Of a stretch of 64,000 nt of DNA, positions 19,047-27,747 are shown piece by piece. Both the position numbers and the translations under genes were made by a program. Source of the DNA: Sphingopyxis sp. BE259. GTDB lineage: Bacteria > Pseudomonadota > Alphaproteobacteria > Sphingomonadales > Sphingomonadaceae. Location of the stretch: NCBI RefSeq assembly GCF_031457495.1, contig NZ_JAVDWM010000001.1, positions 2,034,001 through 2,098,000 on the forward strand. Direction: 5' to 3'. The notes under the pieces were generated by a model. It searched no databases. It had not been told where the DNA came from and saw only the letters and a list, made by a program, of their open reading frames with translations. Position 1 is the first letter of the stretch; every line of letters starts with the position of its first letter.

Positions 19047-19547
19047 GTGTCCGATAAAAATCAGAATCTCCAGGATATTTTCCTAAACGCACTTCGCCGC
19101 AGCAAAACCCCGGTGACCATGTTTCTGGTCAAGGGCGTCAAATTGCAGGGCATCATCACATGGTTCGATAATTTCTCGCTGCTGCTGCGCCGCGATGGTC
19201 AGTCCCAGTTGGTTTACAAGCACGCGATCTCGACCGTGATGCCGTCGCACGATTTCGACCTGTCGCTGCTGGGCGACAATTTCCGCGACGCGCCGGCGAG
19301 CAAGGGCAAGGCTTTGCAGGACGTGTTCCTCAATGCCGTGCGCAAATCCGATGAATCGGTCACGATGTTTTTGGTCAACGGGGTGATGTTGCAGGGCGAT
19401 ATCGTCGCTTTCGATCTGTTCTGTATGCTGCTTGAACGCGAGCGGCAGGTTCAGCTGGTCTATAAGCATGCGATCTCGACGGTGCAGCCAAACGGGCCGA
19501 TCAATCTGACCGACAGCGAACCCGACGCTGAAGCGGACAACGCCTGA
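19047..19547 (+). CDS. hfq: Tandem-domain RNA chaperone Hfq
   Basis: 166 residues containing two complete Hfq/Sm repeats, about twice the usual length. Repeat 1 runs from [16 protein letters not shown] to [11 protein letters not shown], and repeat 2 from [16 protein letters not shown] to [11 protein letters not shown]. Both keep the Sm1 Gly-x-x-LQG turn and the Sm2 YKHAIS core that contributes Lys/His to the proximal RNA site. The start is GTG 19047, with a strong AGGAGG 5 bases upstream. The frame is open further 5', but that part lacks similarity and a ribosome site. A trimer of such proteins would give the usual six-fold ring. It lies between ntrX and hflX. Confidence 0.95.
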   Translation: MSDKNQNLQDIFLNALRRSKTPVTMFLVKGVKLQGIITWFDNFSLLLRRDGQSQLVYKHAISTVMPSHDFDLSLLGDNFRDAPASKGKALQDVFLNAVRKSDESVTMFLVNGVMLQGDIVAFDLFCMLLERERQVQLVYKHAISTVQPNGPINLTDSEPDAEADNA

Positions 19548-19606
19548 TCGACCCGATAACCGACAATGAAGACGAAGTAACCCGCGGCGCTGCGGCGCTG
19601 CTGGTT

Positions 19607-20896
19607 GTGCCTGAATGGCATAGCCAGCGGCTGGCGCGCGACCTGGATGCACGCGCCGAGGAAGCGCGGGGACTTGCGGTTGCGATCGGGTTGAATGTCG
19701 TAGCAGTGCACACACTGCGGCTGCGCCAGACCCGCGCCGCGACCCTGCTTGGTGTCGGGCAGATCGATGCGATTGCCCCGGACGTCGAAAAACATGGCGT
19801 CCAGCTGGTGGTCGTCGATGCCGCGCTCAGCCCAATCCAGCAACGCAATCTGGAAACCGCGTTCGGCACCAAGGTGATCGACCGGACGGGCCTGATCCTG
19901 GAAATCTTTGGCGAACGCGCCGCGACGGCCGAGGGGCGGTTACAGGTCGAACTGGCGCATCTCGATTATCAGGCGGGGCGGCTGGTGCGCAGTTGGACCC
20001 ATCTCGAACGCCAGCGCGGCGGCTTTGGCTTCTTGGGCGGCCCCGGCGAAACGCAGATCGAGGCTGATCGGCGGATGATCCGCAACCGCATGGCGCGGAT
20101 CCGCCGTTCGCTAGACGATGCGCGGCGCACCCGCCAGTTGCAGCGATCGAAGCGTCAGCGTGCGCCGTGGCCCGTGGTGGCTTTGGTTGGTTATACAAAC
20201 GCCGGAAAATCAACCTTTTTCAACCGCTTGACGGGAAGTGACGTCATGGCGGAAGATATGTTGTTCGCCACCTTGGACCCGACCATGCGCGAAATCCGGT
20301 TGCCCGGGATCGACAAGGCAATCCTGTCCGACACGGTGGGTTTTGTCTCCGATCTGCCCACCGAACTGGTCGCCGCCTTCCGCGCGACGCTGGAAGAGGT
20401 CACGACCGCGGACCTGATCGTCCATGTTCGCGACATTGTCCATCCCGACAGCGAGGCGCAATATGACGATGTCCGCGCCATTCTGAGCTCGCTGGGCGTT
20501 AACGGACCGGAGGATGGCGGGGAGGGGGACGCAGCGCCCGCGATCCCGCAGATCGAAATCTGGAACAAGATAGATACCGCCGACACCGATGACCGTGCGG
20601 CGATCGAAGAATTGGCGGCGCGCCGCTCTGACGTCGCATTGATATCGGCGGTTACGGGCGAGGGGGTCGAAGCCGCGCGGGTGCTGATGGCGGCGCAATT
20701 GACGGCACTACACAAGGTGCAGCGTATCTACCTTGGCTATCAGCACGGCGAAGCGGCGGCGTGGCTTCATGCGCGCGGCGAGGTCCTGAGCGATGAGCCA
20801 GAAGGCGAGGGGCACGTCCTGACTGTCCGGCTGGACCCAGCCGACAGCGCGCGGTTCGAGCGGCTGTGGCCTACGAAAGACGCTCCGACGCCTTGA
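19607..20896 (+). CDS. hflX: Ribosome-associated GTPase HflX
   Basis: 429 residues from GTG 19607. The N-terminal HflX domain (QVELAHLDYQ, GGFGFLGGPGETQIE) is followed by a GTPase domain: G1 GYTNAGKST, G3 DTVGF, G4 NKID. HflX splits stalled or stressed 70S ribosomes. The frame is open upstream to 19532. The residues just before the GTG (RGAAALLVV) match the first beta strand of E. coli HflX, so translation probably starts earlier, at a non-standard codon near the hfq stop (CTG 19544 or ATC 19547). The 3' end overlaps convergent mazG by 26 bp. Confidence 0.92.
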   Translation: MPEWHSQRLARDLDARAEEARGLAVAIGLNVVAVHTLRLRQTRAATLLGVGQIDAIAPDVEKHGVQLVVVDAALSPIQQRNLETAFGTKVIDRTGLILEIFGERAATAEGRLQVELAHLDYQAGRLVRSWTHLERQRGGFGFLGGPGETQIEADRRMIRNRMARIRRSLDDARRTRQLQRSKRQRAPWPVVALVGYTNAGKSTFFNRLTGSDVMAEDMLFATLDPTMREIRLPGIDKAILSDTVGFVSDLPTELVAAFRATLEEVTTADLIVHVRDIVHPDSEAQYDDVRAILSSLGVNGPEDGGEGDAAPAIPQIEIWNKIDTADTDDRAAIEELAARRSDVALISAVTGEGVEAARVLMAAQLTALHKVQRIYLGYQHGEAAAWLHARGEVLSDEPEGEGHVLTVRLDPADSARFERLWPTKDAPTP

Positions 20897-21647
20897 CAGC
20901 CTGCCAATGCGCTTCCTGGACGTCGAGCGAGAGGCCCGACAGGCTGCCACCGGCGCGATCCTCCATCGCCGCAAAGCGGCGCGCGAATTTGAGGTTGGCA
21001 TCGCGGAGCGCAGTTTCGGCATCGACGCCCAGATGGCTGGCATAGTTGACGACAGCGAACAGCAAATCGCCGACTTCCTCATGGCGCGCCGCATCGTCTT
21101 CGGCCGCCGCGACTTCGGCAAGCTCTTCGGCGATCTTGTCGCGCGGGCCATTGGTGTCGGGCCAGTCGAACCCGACGCGGGCCGCGCGCGACTGGAGCTT
21201 TTGGGCGCGCAGCAACGCCGGGAGCGACAAGGCGACGCCCGCGAGCGCGCCCTTGGGGCCGTCGGCGGCGCGCTCGTCGGCCTTGATTTGTTCCCATTGC
21301 CGACGAACGTCGTCAGTCTGGCGGTCGCCGAAGATATGCGGGTGGCGGCGTTCCATCTTGTCGCTGATCGCGGTGGCCACATCGTCAAAAGCGAACAGAC
21401 CGGCGTCGGCGGCGATCTGACTGTGGAACACCACCTGGAGCAGCAGATCGCCAAGCTCGTCGCAAATCGCGGCGGGGTCGCCGCCGGCTATTGCATCGGC
21501 AACTTCATAGGCTTCCTCGATCGTATAGGGCGCGATGGATGCGAAATCCTGCGCGAGATCCCATTCGCAGCCACCATGGGGATCGCGCAATTTCGCCATG
21601 ACGGAGAGCAGGCGATCGATGGGGGATTGAAGCGGCACATCAGCCAT
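20871..21647 (-). CDS. mazG: Nucleoside triphosphate pyrophosphohydrolase MazG
   Basis: 258 residues with two MazG repeats. The first holds the metal-binding pattern in YTIEEAYEVADAI and ELGDLLLQVVFHSQIA, and the second the related pattern EELAEVAAA and EEVGDLLFAVVNYA. It hydrolyses non-canonical or excess NTPs and modulates the ppGpp response. Full length. It converges on hflX with a 26-bp overlap, and an AT-rich promoter-like tract lies directly upstream. Confidence 0.95.
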   Translation of the reverse strand: MADVPLQSPIDRLLSVMAKLRDPHGGCEWDLAQDFASIAPYTIEEAYEVADAIAGGDPAAICDELGDLLLQVVFHSQIAADAGLFAFDDVATAISDKMERRHPHIFGDRQTDDVRRQWEQIKADERAADGPKGALAGVALSLPALLRAQKLQSRAARVGFDWPDTNGPRDKIAEELAEVAAAEDDAARHEEVGDLLFAVVNYASHLGVDAETALRDANLKFARRFAAMEDRAGGSLSGLSLDVQEAHWQAVKASERLS

Positions 21648-21692
21648 ATATTTATCCGATAATATATATTATGTTAAATCTATATATTTTCC
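21648..21692 (-). promoter_or_regulatory. AT-rich tract upstream of mazG, probable promoter
   Basis: About 45 bp made almost only of A and T (ATATATTTATCC, AATATATATTATG, TTAAATCTATATATTTT) in an otherwise high-GC region, immediately 5' of the mazG start. Several TATAAT-like hexamers are possible on the minus strand, but the exact -10/-35 pair cannot be fixed by eye. Confidence 0.5.
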
Positions 21693-21758
21693 GACGGGAG
21701 ACGACCCCCTGCCGTTGATATCATGAGCATTTCCAACCAACTGCTTGGCGCCGCTCGA

Positions 21759-21935
21759 TCACGTCACCATCTGCCATGTCTTGATCACCAGAAACACCAG
21801 CCCAAAAATCGCGGCCCACGCCAGCGCCATCTTGACCCAGTCGGCCGCGGGCAATCGCCTTGCCAGCAACGAACTGACCACCAGCGCCAGCGCGCCGAAA
21901 AACCAGATCAGTTGCACCCCGGTATCGCCGCTCAC
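21759..21935 (-). CDS. Small two-helix membrane protein
   Basis: 58 residues from GTG. The GTG overlaps the stop of the upstream metallo-hydrolase gene (GTGA junction), so it is translationally coupled. The protein reads VSGDTGVQLIWFFGALALV at its N terminus. It has two hydrophobic segments (LIWFFGALALVVSSLLA and MALAWAAIFGLVFLVI) separated by the short basic turn RRLPAADWVK. No family is recognised. It is short and easily missed by gene callers. Confidence 0.6.
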   Translation of the reverse strand: MSGDTGVQLIWFFGALALVVSSLLARRLPAADWVKMALAWAAIFGLVFLVIKTWQMVT

Positions 21936-22696
21936 AGCTGCACCTCCAGCCCGTCATAGCCCGGCTCGACGCCCGGCGGCAGTTCGCGCGCCAGATCATC
22001 ATAATCCATCGTATTGTCCATATGGGTGATAATCGCGCGCGGATTGCCGCATTTTTCCAGGGCCGCAAGTGTCATCGCCAGATGCGGGTGCGTCGGGTGC
22101 GGATAACGGCGCAGCGCATCGATCACGAACAGGTCGACGCCTTGGAAGAAATCGGCCATTTCGTCGGTAAACTTCGAAAAATCAGTCGCATAGGCGATCT
22201 TGTGCGAACCATCGCTGAAGATCAGCCCCGATGCCTTGATCGGGCCGTGCGGCATTTCGATTGCCGACACTTCGATCGGCCCTATCGACTGATGGTCGAG
22301 CAGGTCGATCGGATCGACCGACGCCGGATAACCTGCGTTGCCGGCAAAGGCGTAAGTGAAGCGCCATTTCAATATGTCGAGGACATGGTCGCGCGCGTAG
22401 GCCGGAACCGCAGAACCGCGCAGGTGCATGATCTGGCGCAAATCGTCGAGGCCGTGACAATGATCGGCATGCTCGTGCGTCCAGATGATGCCATCGACCG
22501 CGCCGACCTGGGCATCGAGCAGTTGCAGCCGCATGTCGGGGCTGGTGTCGACAAGCAGGCGAAAGCCGCCGAGCGAGATGAGGATCGAGGCGCGGCTGCG
22601 CAGATTGCGCGGATTGTCGGGATCGCATTGCCCCCAATCATTGCCGATCCGTGGCACCCCCGAGGAGGTGCCGCAGCCCAGAATCCGGAGCTTCAT
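21932..22696 (-). CDS. Metallo-beta-lactamase-fold hydrolase (PhnP-like)
   Basis: 254 residues. Signature WTHEHADHCHGLDDL (HxHxDH) plus downstream metal ligands in EMPHG, YATDFS and ITHMD. The opening MKLRILGCGTSSGVPRIG is typical of the PhnP/phosphodiesterase branch, which cleaves cyclic phosphates. ATG 22696 is chosen because the family starts there; an ATG further upstream adds a non-homologous basic tail. It lies 13 bp after tatD, in the same minus-strand run. Confidence 0.88.
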   Translation of the reverse strand: MKLRILGCGTSSGVPRIGNDWGQCDPDNPRNLRSRASILISLGGFRLLVDTSPDMRLQLLDAQVGAVDGIIWTHEHADHCHGLDDLRQIMHLRGSAVPAYARDHVLDILKWRFTYAFAGNAGYPASVDPIDLLDHQSIGPIEVSAIEMPHGPIKASGLIFSDGSHKIAYATDFSKFTDEMADFFQGVDLFVIDALRRYPHPTHPHLAMTLAALEKCGNPRAIITHMDNTMDYDDLARELPPGVEPGYDGLEVQL

Positions 22697-22709
22697 ACGC
22701 GATCCGACT

Positions 22710-23486
22710 TCATGGCGCTGCCTTGTTGAAAAGCGTGTAAAAATTGGCGCTGGTTGCTGCCGCAAGCGCGGCTTCATCTTCGTCACGTAGCGCCGCGAGA
22801 AACGCCAAAGTATCGGCGACGAAGGCCGGTTCGCCGGTCTTGCCGCGGTGCGGGACGGGGGCGAGGAAAGGGGAGTCGGTTTCGATCAACAGCCGGTCCT
22901 GCGGCAACCAATTCGCGGTCGCCTGGAGATCGGCGGCGTTCTTGAATGTTACAATGCCAGAGATCGAAATATAGAGGCCAAGGTCGAGCGCTTTGCGGGC
23001 AAAATCGTCGCTGGCGGTGAAGCAATGAATGACGCCGGGGAACGTCATCCTGCCCATCTCCTCACCGAGCAACGCGAGCGTATCGGCTTCGGCATCGCGG
23101 GTGTGGACGATGATCGGCAGCCCGGTCGCCTGCGATGCGTGGATGTGGCGGCGGAAGCTGTCCTGTTGGCGGACGCGGTCACTCTTGTCGTAATAATAGT
23201 CGAGCCCGGTTTCGCCGATGCCGATCACGCGCGGATGCGCGGCGCGCGCTACCAGCCTGGCGGTATCGACGTCGGGATGATGGTCGGCGTCGTGCGGATG
23301 AATGCCGACGCTGGCCCAGACATCGGGGTTGGCTTCGGCGGCGGCGAGCACATCGTCCCATTCGCTTTCGCGCGTCGCGATGTTGAGCATCGCGGTGACG
23401 CCGCGCGCGCGGGCGCGATCGAGAACGTCCCCCTGCTGCTCGGCGAGCCCCTTGTAATTGAGGTGGCAGTGCGAATCGACGAGCAT
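22710..23486 (-). CDS. tatD: TatD family metal-dependent hydrolase
   Basis: 258 residues of the TatD deoxyribonuclease fold. Metal ligands: VDSHCHLN at the start, GIGETGLDYY, PIIVHTRDAE, GVIHCFTAS and LIETDSPFLAP. TatD enzymes are 3'-5' exonucleases implicated in DNA repair and quality control. The start overlaps the metG stop by 1 bp, forming a metG-tatD-hydrolase operon. Confidence 0.93.
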   Translation of the reverse strand: MLVDSHCHLNYKGLAEQQGDVLDRARARGVTAMLNIATRESEWDDVLAAAEANPDVWASVGIHPHDADHHPDVDTARLVARAAHPRVIGIGETGLDYYYDKSDRVRQQDSFRRHIHASQATGLPIIVHTRDAEADTLALLGEEMGRMTFPGVIHCFTASDDFARKALDLGLYISISGIVTFKNAADLQATANWLPQDRLLIETDSPFLAPVPHRGKTGEPAFVADTLAFLAALRDEDEAALAAATSANFYTLFNKAAP

Positions 23487-25060
23487 TACGCCTCCCCTTC
23501 CCCTTCCGGCAGGTCGAGGCGCGGGAAGAGGGGGGTTGGCTGGGCAAGGATAAGGCCGCTTTCGGCAAGCCTTGCGAACCAGTAAGGGTCAGCGAGCGAC
23601 GCGAAATCGCGCTCGTCCGCAGCGACACCCATCTCGTCGAGCAAATTGTCGGCGGCCGTCGGGACGACGGGACGGATGGCAATCGCCAGATCTCGGACAA
23701 CCATGAACAGCGTCATCAGTACCGCGGTCATGCGATCGGGGTCCGTCTTCTTCAGCGCCCAAGGTGCTTGTTCGTCCACATATTGGTTGCAGGCAAACAC
23801 GGCGCGCATCCACGCTTCGATCCCGACCGAGAAATTCAAGCTCTCAAACTCTCGCGGCAATTCTGCCTGTGTCGCTATCACAACCTTCGCCGCCAGCTCA
23901 TCATCGGCTGCGGCGGGAGTAAATTTTTCAAGTTTGCCACCCAAATTCTTGAAAATCATCGACAAGATGCGCTGCGCCAGATTGCCGAAGCTGTTCGCCA
24001 GATCGGCATTGGCGGTGCGCACGATCGCTTCGGCCGAATAGGTGCCGTCTTGCCCGAAGCTGACTTCGCGCAGCAGATAATATCGTAGCGGGTCGACCCC
24101 GAACTGGTCGGCGAGCGCCATCGGATCGACGACATTGCCGAGCGATTTTGACATCTTCTCGCCGCGGTTGAGCAGGAAGCCATGTCCGAACACTTGTTTG
24201 GGCAGCGGCAGGCCGGCGCTCATCAGGAAAGCTGGCCAGTAAACAGCGTGAAAACGCACAATATCCTTGCCGATCATATGGATATTGGCGGGCCAGAATT
24301 TGCCGAAATCGCCCTCGAGATCGGGGTAGCCCAACCCCGACAGATAGGTGGTGAGCGCGTCGACCCACACATACATGACATGCCCCGGCGATCCGGGGAC
24401 CGGCACGCCCCAGTCGAAACTGGTGCGCGAGATGCTGAGATCCTTCAGCCCGCCCTCGACAAAGCGCATCACTTCATTGCGGCGGCTGTCGGGGCGAATG
24501 AAATCGGGCTGGTCGTTATAGAGCGCGAGCAGCCGGTCCTGATAATTCGACAAGCGAAAGAACCAGCTTTCCTCGACGGTCCATTCGACCGGGGTTCCCT
24601 GCGGCGAAAGGCGAACACCCCCTTCCCCGTCGACCAATTCGCTTTCGTCGTAAAAGGCTTCGTCGCGGACCGAATACCAGCCTTCGTAACGGTCGAGGTA
24701 AAGATCGCCATTGGCCTCCATCGCGCGCCAGATCGCCTGCGACGCGGCATGATGCGCGGCGTTCGAGGTTCGCATGAAATTGTCGTAACTGATATTCAGC
24801 TTGGCATACATCTCACGGAAATAGGACGACATTTCGTCCGCAAGATCGATCGTTTCGCGACCTTGGTCACGCGCCGTCTGAAACATCTTCAGGCCATGTT
24901 CGTCGGTGCCAGTGACCAGCCGGACATCGCGGCCCCGTGCGCGCTGAAACCGTGCCATCACGTCGGTCGCGATCGCTTCATAGGCGTGGCCGATATGCGG
25001 GCGCCCATTGGGATAGCTGATCGCGGTGGTGATGTAGAAAGGTGCGCTGTTTTCGGACAT
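23486..25060 (-). CDS. metG: Methionyl-tRNA synthetase
   Basis: 524 residues, class I synthetase. The HIGH-type motif is in PNGRPHIGHAYEAI and the KMSKS loop in GEKMSKSLGN. The connective peptide has no Cys-rich zinc knuckle, and there is no C-terminal tRNA-binding appendage, so this is the short MetG form found in many alphaproteobacteria. Upstream genes holB and tmk lie on the same strand, giving the order tmk-holB-metG-tatD. Confidence 0.96.
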   Translation of the reverse strand: MSENSAPFYITTAISYPNGRPHIGHAYEAIATDVMARFQRARGRDVRLVTGTDEHGLKMFQTARDQGRETIDLADEMSSYFREMYAKLNISYDNFMRTSNAAHHAASQAIWRAMEANGDLYLDRYEGWYSVRDEAFYDESELVDGEGGVRLSPQGTPVEWTVEESWFFRLSNYQDRLLALYNDQPDFIRPDSRRNEVMRFVEGGLKDLSISRTSFDWGVPVPGSPGHVMYVWVDALTTYLSGLGYPDLEGDFGKFWPANIHMIGKDIVRFHAVYWPAFLMSAGLPLPKQVFGHGFLLNRGEKMSKSLGNVVDPMALADQFGVDPLRYYLLREVSFGQDGTYSAEAIVRTANADLANSFGNLAQRILSMIFKNLGGKLEKFTPAAADDELAAKVVIATQAELPREFESLNFSVGIEAWMRAVFACNQYVDEQAPWALKKTDPDRMTAVLMTLFMVVRDLAIAIRPVVPTAADNLLDEMGVAADERDFASLADPYWFARLAESGLILAQPTPLFPRLDLPEGEGEA

Positions 25061-25098
25061 GGCCGCGCCTTAGCCGCTGGCGCGCGCGAGGGAAAGCG

Positions 25099-26079
25099 TC
25101 AGCGTGCGGCCTGTCCCGACCGCGGTGCCAGTTCGGCCAGACAATTGCCGATTTCGAACCCGACCATCGTCCCATCATAGGAGCCCCGGATGGCATCGCG
25201 CACCGTGCGCTGCACCCGGTCCCACTGCGCGAGGATCGGTGCGATGTCGGCCACCGGCCGATCGCGCGCCAAGCTGGCCAGCAGCCCCGGCACGATGTCG
25301 ATGACCAGTTCGAGCCGGGCGCGATTGCTGGTGCCGCCGACCTCGCGGGCCAGCGCCTCGCGCAGGCGGTTTTCGGGGTCGCCGGTGGCGGCGATGGCGA
25401 GCAGCTTTTTCTCCATCACCGCTACGTCGCTGTCGATCAGCGCCAGCGCCTTGCCCGGGACGCCGCCCGCCGCGGTGACGATCGCGCGCACTTCGGTCAT
25501 GTCGAGCATCGGGCGGATTTCATGCAGCCATGCGGTCATGACGTCATGGTCAACAGGTTGAAAACGCAGGGTTCTACACCGTGATCGGATCGTTGGCAGC
25601 AAGCGCCCCGGCGAATGGCTGATCAGCAGGAACAGCGTTTTGGCGGGCGGTTCTTCGAGCGTTTTCAGCAAGGCGTTGGATGCCGCCGGTTCGAGATCGT
25701 CGATCGCGTCGACGATGATGACGCGCCATTCGCCGAGCGAGAGCGAAAAATGCAGCCGAGTCTTGAGCTCGCGCACCTGTTCGATCGTGATGTTGCGCGC
25801 CAGATCCTTGGCCTTGTCCTTGGCCTGGCGCGCCAGCCGCAGGATTTCAGGATGGTTCCCGGCGTCGACCAGCCGCCCGGCGGCGGTGTCGCCGGGGTCG
25901 TCGATCGGTATCGTTTGCCCTTCGCCGCCGCGACCGTGGGTGACCAGGAAGCGCGCGACGCGCGACGCAAAAGCGCCCTTCCCCATTCCTTGCGGCCCGG
26001 CGAGCAGCCAGGCGTGGTGCAGCCGGCCGCCCTGCCAGCCTTCCAGAAAGGCGGCTTCGGCGTTTTGATGGCCGATCAT
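25099..26079 (-). CDS. holB: DNA polymerase III delta-prime subunit
   Basis: 326 residues. AAA+ clamp-loader subunit with a P-loop-like segment AGPQGMGKGAF, and SNALLKTLEEPP with the downstream sensor segment RSRCRTLRF, all typical of delta-prime. It is a rigid stator of the clamp loader that opens the beta clamp. ATG 26079 overlaps the tmk stop by 4 bp. A longer open frame upstream is only a shadow of tmk. Confidence 0.93.
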   Translation of the reverse strand: MIGHQNAEAAFLEGWQGGRLHHAWLLAGPQGMGKGAFASRVARFLVTHGRGGEGQTIPIDDPGDTAAGRLVDAGNHPEILRLARQAKDKAKDLARNITIEQVRELKTRLHFSLSLGEWRVIIVDAIDDLEPAASNALLKTLEEPPAKTLFLLISHSPGRLLPTIRSRCRTLRFQPVDHDVMTAWLHEIRPMLDMTEVRAIVTAAGGVPGKALALIDSDVAVMEKKLLAIAATGDPENRLREALAREVGGTSNRARLELVIDIVPGLLASLARDRPVADIAPILAQWDRVQRTVRDAIRGSYDGTMVGFEIGNCLAELAPRSGQAAR

Positions 26080-26696
26080 AGCCACTCGGCGAGGCCCGCA
26101 AGGATGGCTTCGGTGACTTGCTCGGCAGGTGCGTCGGCATCGACGATCCGCCAGCGGTCGGGCTCGGCCTGCGCCATTTCGACGAAACGTGCGGCGAGGC
26201 GCGCCTGATAGTCCGCTGGTTTGCTGCCCATCCGATCGCTGTCGCCGCGCGCGGACAGGCGGCGCGCGGTTTCGGCAGCGCTGACAGTAAGCAGGAAGGT
26301 GCGGTCGGGCAGCAAGCCTTCGGAGCCGATGCCGTGCAGCGACAGGATGTCGGCATCGGTGATGCCGCCGCCGCCGCCCTGATAGGCGCGGCTGGAATCG
26401 ACAAAGCGGTCGCACAGCACCCATGCGCCACGCGCCAGCGCTGGACGGATCGTGCGTGCGACATGATCGGCGCGCGCGGCGGCGAACAACAACGCCTCGC
26501 TGCGCGCATCCCAACGGTCGTCGCTCCCTTCCATCACCAGCGTTCGGATCGCTTCGGCACCCGCGCTGCCACCGGGTTCGCGCGTGGCGACGGTTTCAAT
26601 CCCGCGCGCATCGAGCGCCGCTGCCAGCTTGCGAATCTGGGTCGATTTTCCGACCCCTTCCCCGCCCTCCAGCGTGATGAAGCGCCCGCGTTTCAT
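26076..26696 (-). CDS. tmk: Thymidylate kinase
   Basis: 206 residues. P-loop LEGGEGVGKSTQ at the N terminus, the DRF-type motif LCDRFVDSSRAYQGGGGG with the catalytic Arg, and the lid region around ARGDSDRMGSK. It phosphorylates dTMP to dTDP. It is the first gene of the tmk-holB pair. Confidence 0.96.
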   Translation of the reverse strand: MKRGRFITLEGGEGVGKSTQIRKLAAALDARGIETVATREPGGSAGAEAIRTLVMEGSDDRWDARSEALLFAAARADHVARTIRPALARGAWVLCDRFVDSSRAYQGGGGGITDADILSLHGIGSEGLLPDRTFLLTVSAAETARRLSARGDSDRMGSKPADYQARLAARFVEMAQAEPDRWRIVDADAPAEQVTEAILAGLAEWL

Positions 26697-26774
26697 ACCG
26701 AAAGGCTGTCATAATGGGGAAGGACGGAACGCGTGTGCATGATCAGGCGGTAGCCGTCGGCACGCGCTTTGTCA

Positions 26775-27737
26775 TTACGGTGCAGCGCGACCACCGCCAC
26801 TCGCAGCTTTTTTGCCCGGGCGGCTATCGTTCGCCGCCATCGACAATCCGAAACCCCAGCTCATCAGCCGTTCTGCCTCTTCACGGCGCGCCTTTTCGCT
26901 CGGCAGACCGGCGACGACCATGATCAGGCGGCGGCCATCGCGTTTTGCCGAACCCAAGAAGCAATAGCCTGCCTCCGACGTGTGCCCGGTTTTCAGCCCG
27001 TCGGCGCCGATGAAGCGACCGAGAATCGGGTTGCGGTTCGGCTGGATGATCGGCTTGCCGTCGGGTGAAGTGCCGTGCTGAAGTTTCGACAGCGAGAAAT
27101 AGCGCGCATAGCCGCCGGGATGATCGCGGATCAGCCGGTCGGCGAGCATAATCAGGTCGGCGGCGCTGACCTTGGTCGCCCCGCCGTCGGGCCAACCGTT
27201 CGGCGTTCCGAAATTACTCGATTTCATGCCCAGTCTTGCCGCTACATCATTCATTCGTTTGACAAATATCGTCTCACTGCCATCGATCCCAACTGCCAGC
27301 GCGGCGGCGGCATCATTGCCCGATACGGTGATCAGGCCTTTGAGCAGGTCGTCAACCGAGACTTTTTCTCCGGGACGCAGGAACATCGTCGAACCGCCCT
27401 TAGGTCCGCTCCACTTCTTCCACGTCGCCACGTCGACGGTGAAGTGCGTATCGCGGGTCAATTCGCCCTTCTTGATCAGGTCGAGCACGACATAGGCGGT
27501 CATCACCTTGGCCATAGACGCAGGCGCAAAGCGTTTGTCGGCGCCGCGTGTATAGAGAATTTCGCCCGAATCGAGATCCTTCAGCATCACGATCGGCGCC
27601 TGCGTCGTGTATTGCTGCCGCTCTACCGCAGCGCTTTTCGGGCGCGCATCGTCCGCGATCGCTGGCGGGGCAAATGATAATGCAATTCCTGCTAAAACTG
27701 CGGCACTTTGCCCCGTAATCGTTGCAAGTTTTCTCAC
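26775..27737 (-). CDS. D-alanyl-D-alanine carboxypeptidase (PBP5/DacA type)
   Basis: 320 residues. The N-terminal signal peptide spans KLATITGQSAAVLAGIALSFAPPAIA. Penicillin-binding motifs: SxxK in APASMAKVMTAY, SxN in VSGNDAAAA and KTG in GLKTGHTSEAG. It trims stem peptides of peptidoglycan. GTG 27737 is chosen because the signal peptide starts there; an upstream ATG adds a basic tail that is the shadow of rlpA. The protein stops soon after the catalytic domain, with a short basic tail and no PBP5 C-terminal domain or obvious membrane anchor. Confidence 0.88.
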   Translation of the reverse strand: MRKLATITGQSAAVLAGIALSFAPPAIADDARPKSAAVERQQYTTQAPIVMLKDLDSGEILYTRGADKRFAPASMAKVMTAYVVLDLIKKGELTRDTHFTVDVATWKKWSGPKGGSTMFLRPGEKVSVDDLLKGLITVSGNDAAAALAVGIDGSETIFVKRMNDVAARLGMKSSNFGTPNGWPDGGATKVSAADLIMLADRLIRDHPGGYARYFSLSKLQHGTSPDGKPIIQPNRNPILGRFIGADGLKTGHTSEAGYCFLGSAKRDGRRLIMVVAGLPSEKARREEAERLMSWGFGLSMAANDSRPGKKAASGGGRAAP

Positions 27738-27747
27738 GTCGGGTCTG

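Noticed and set aside
26118..26714. Plus-strand ORF opposite tmk
   Set aside because: Shadow of thymidylate kinase, whose P-loop and DRF motif lie on the minus strand.
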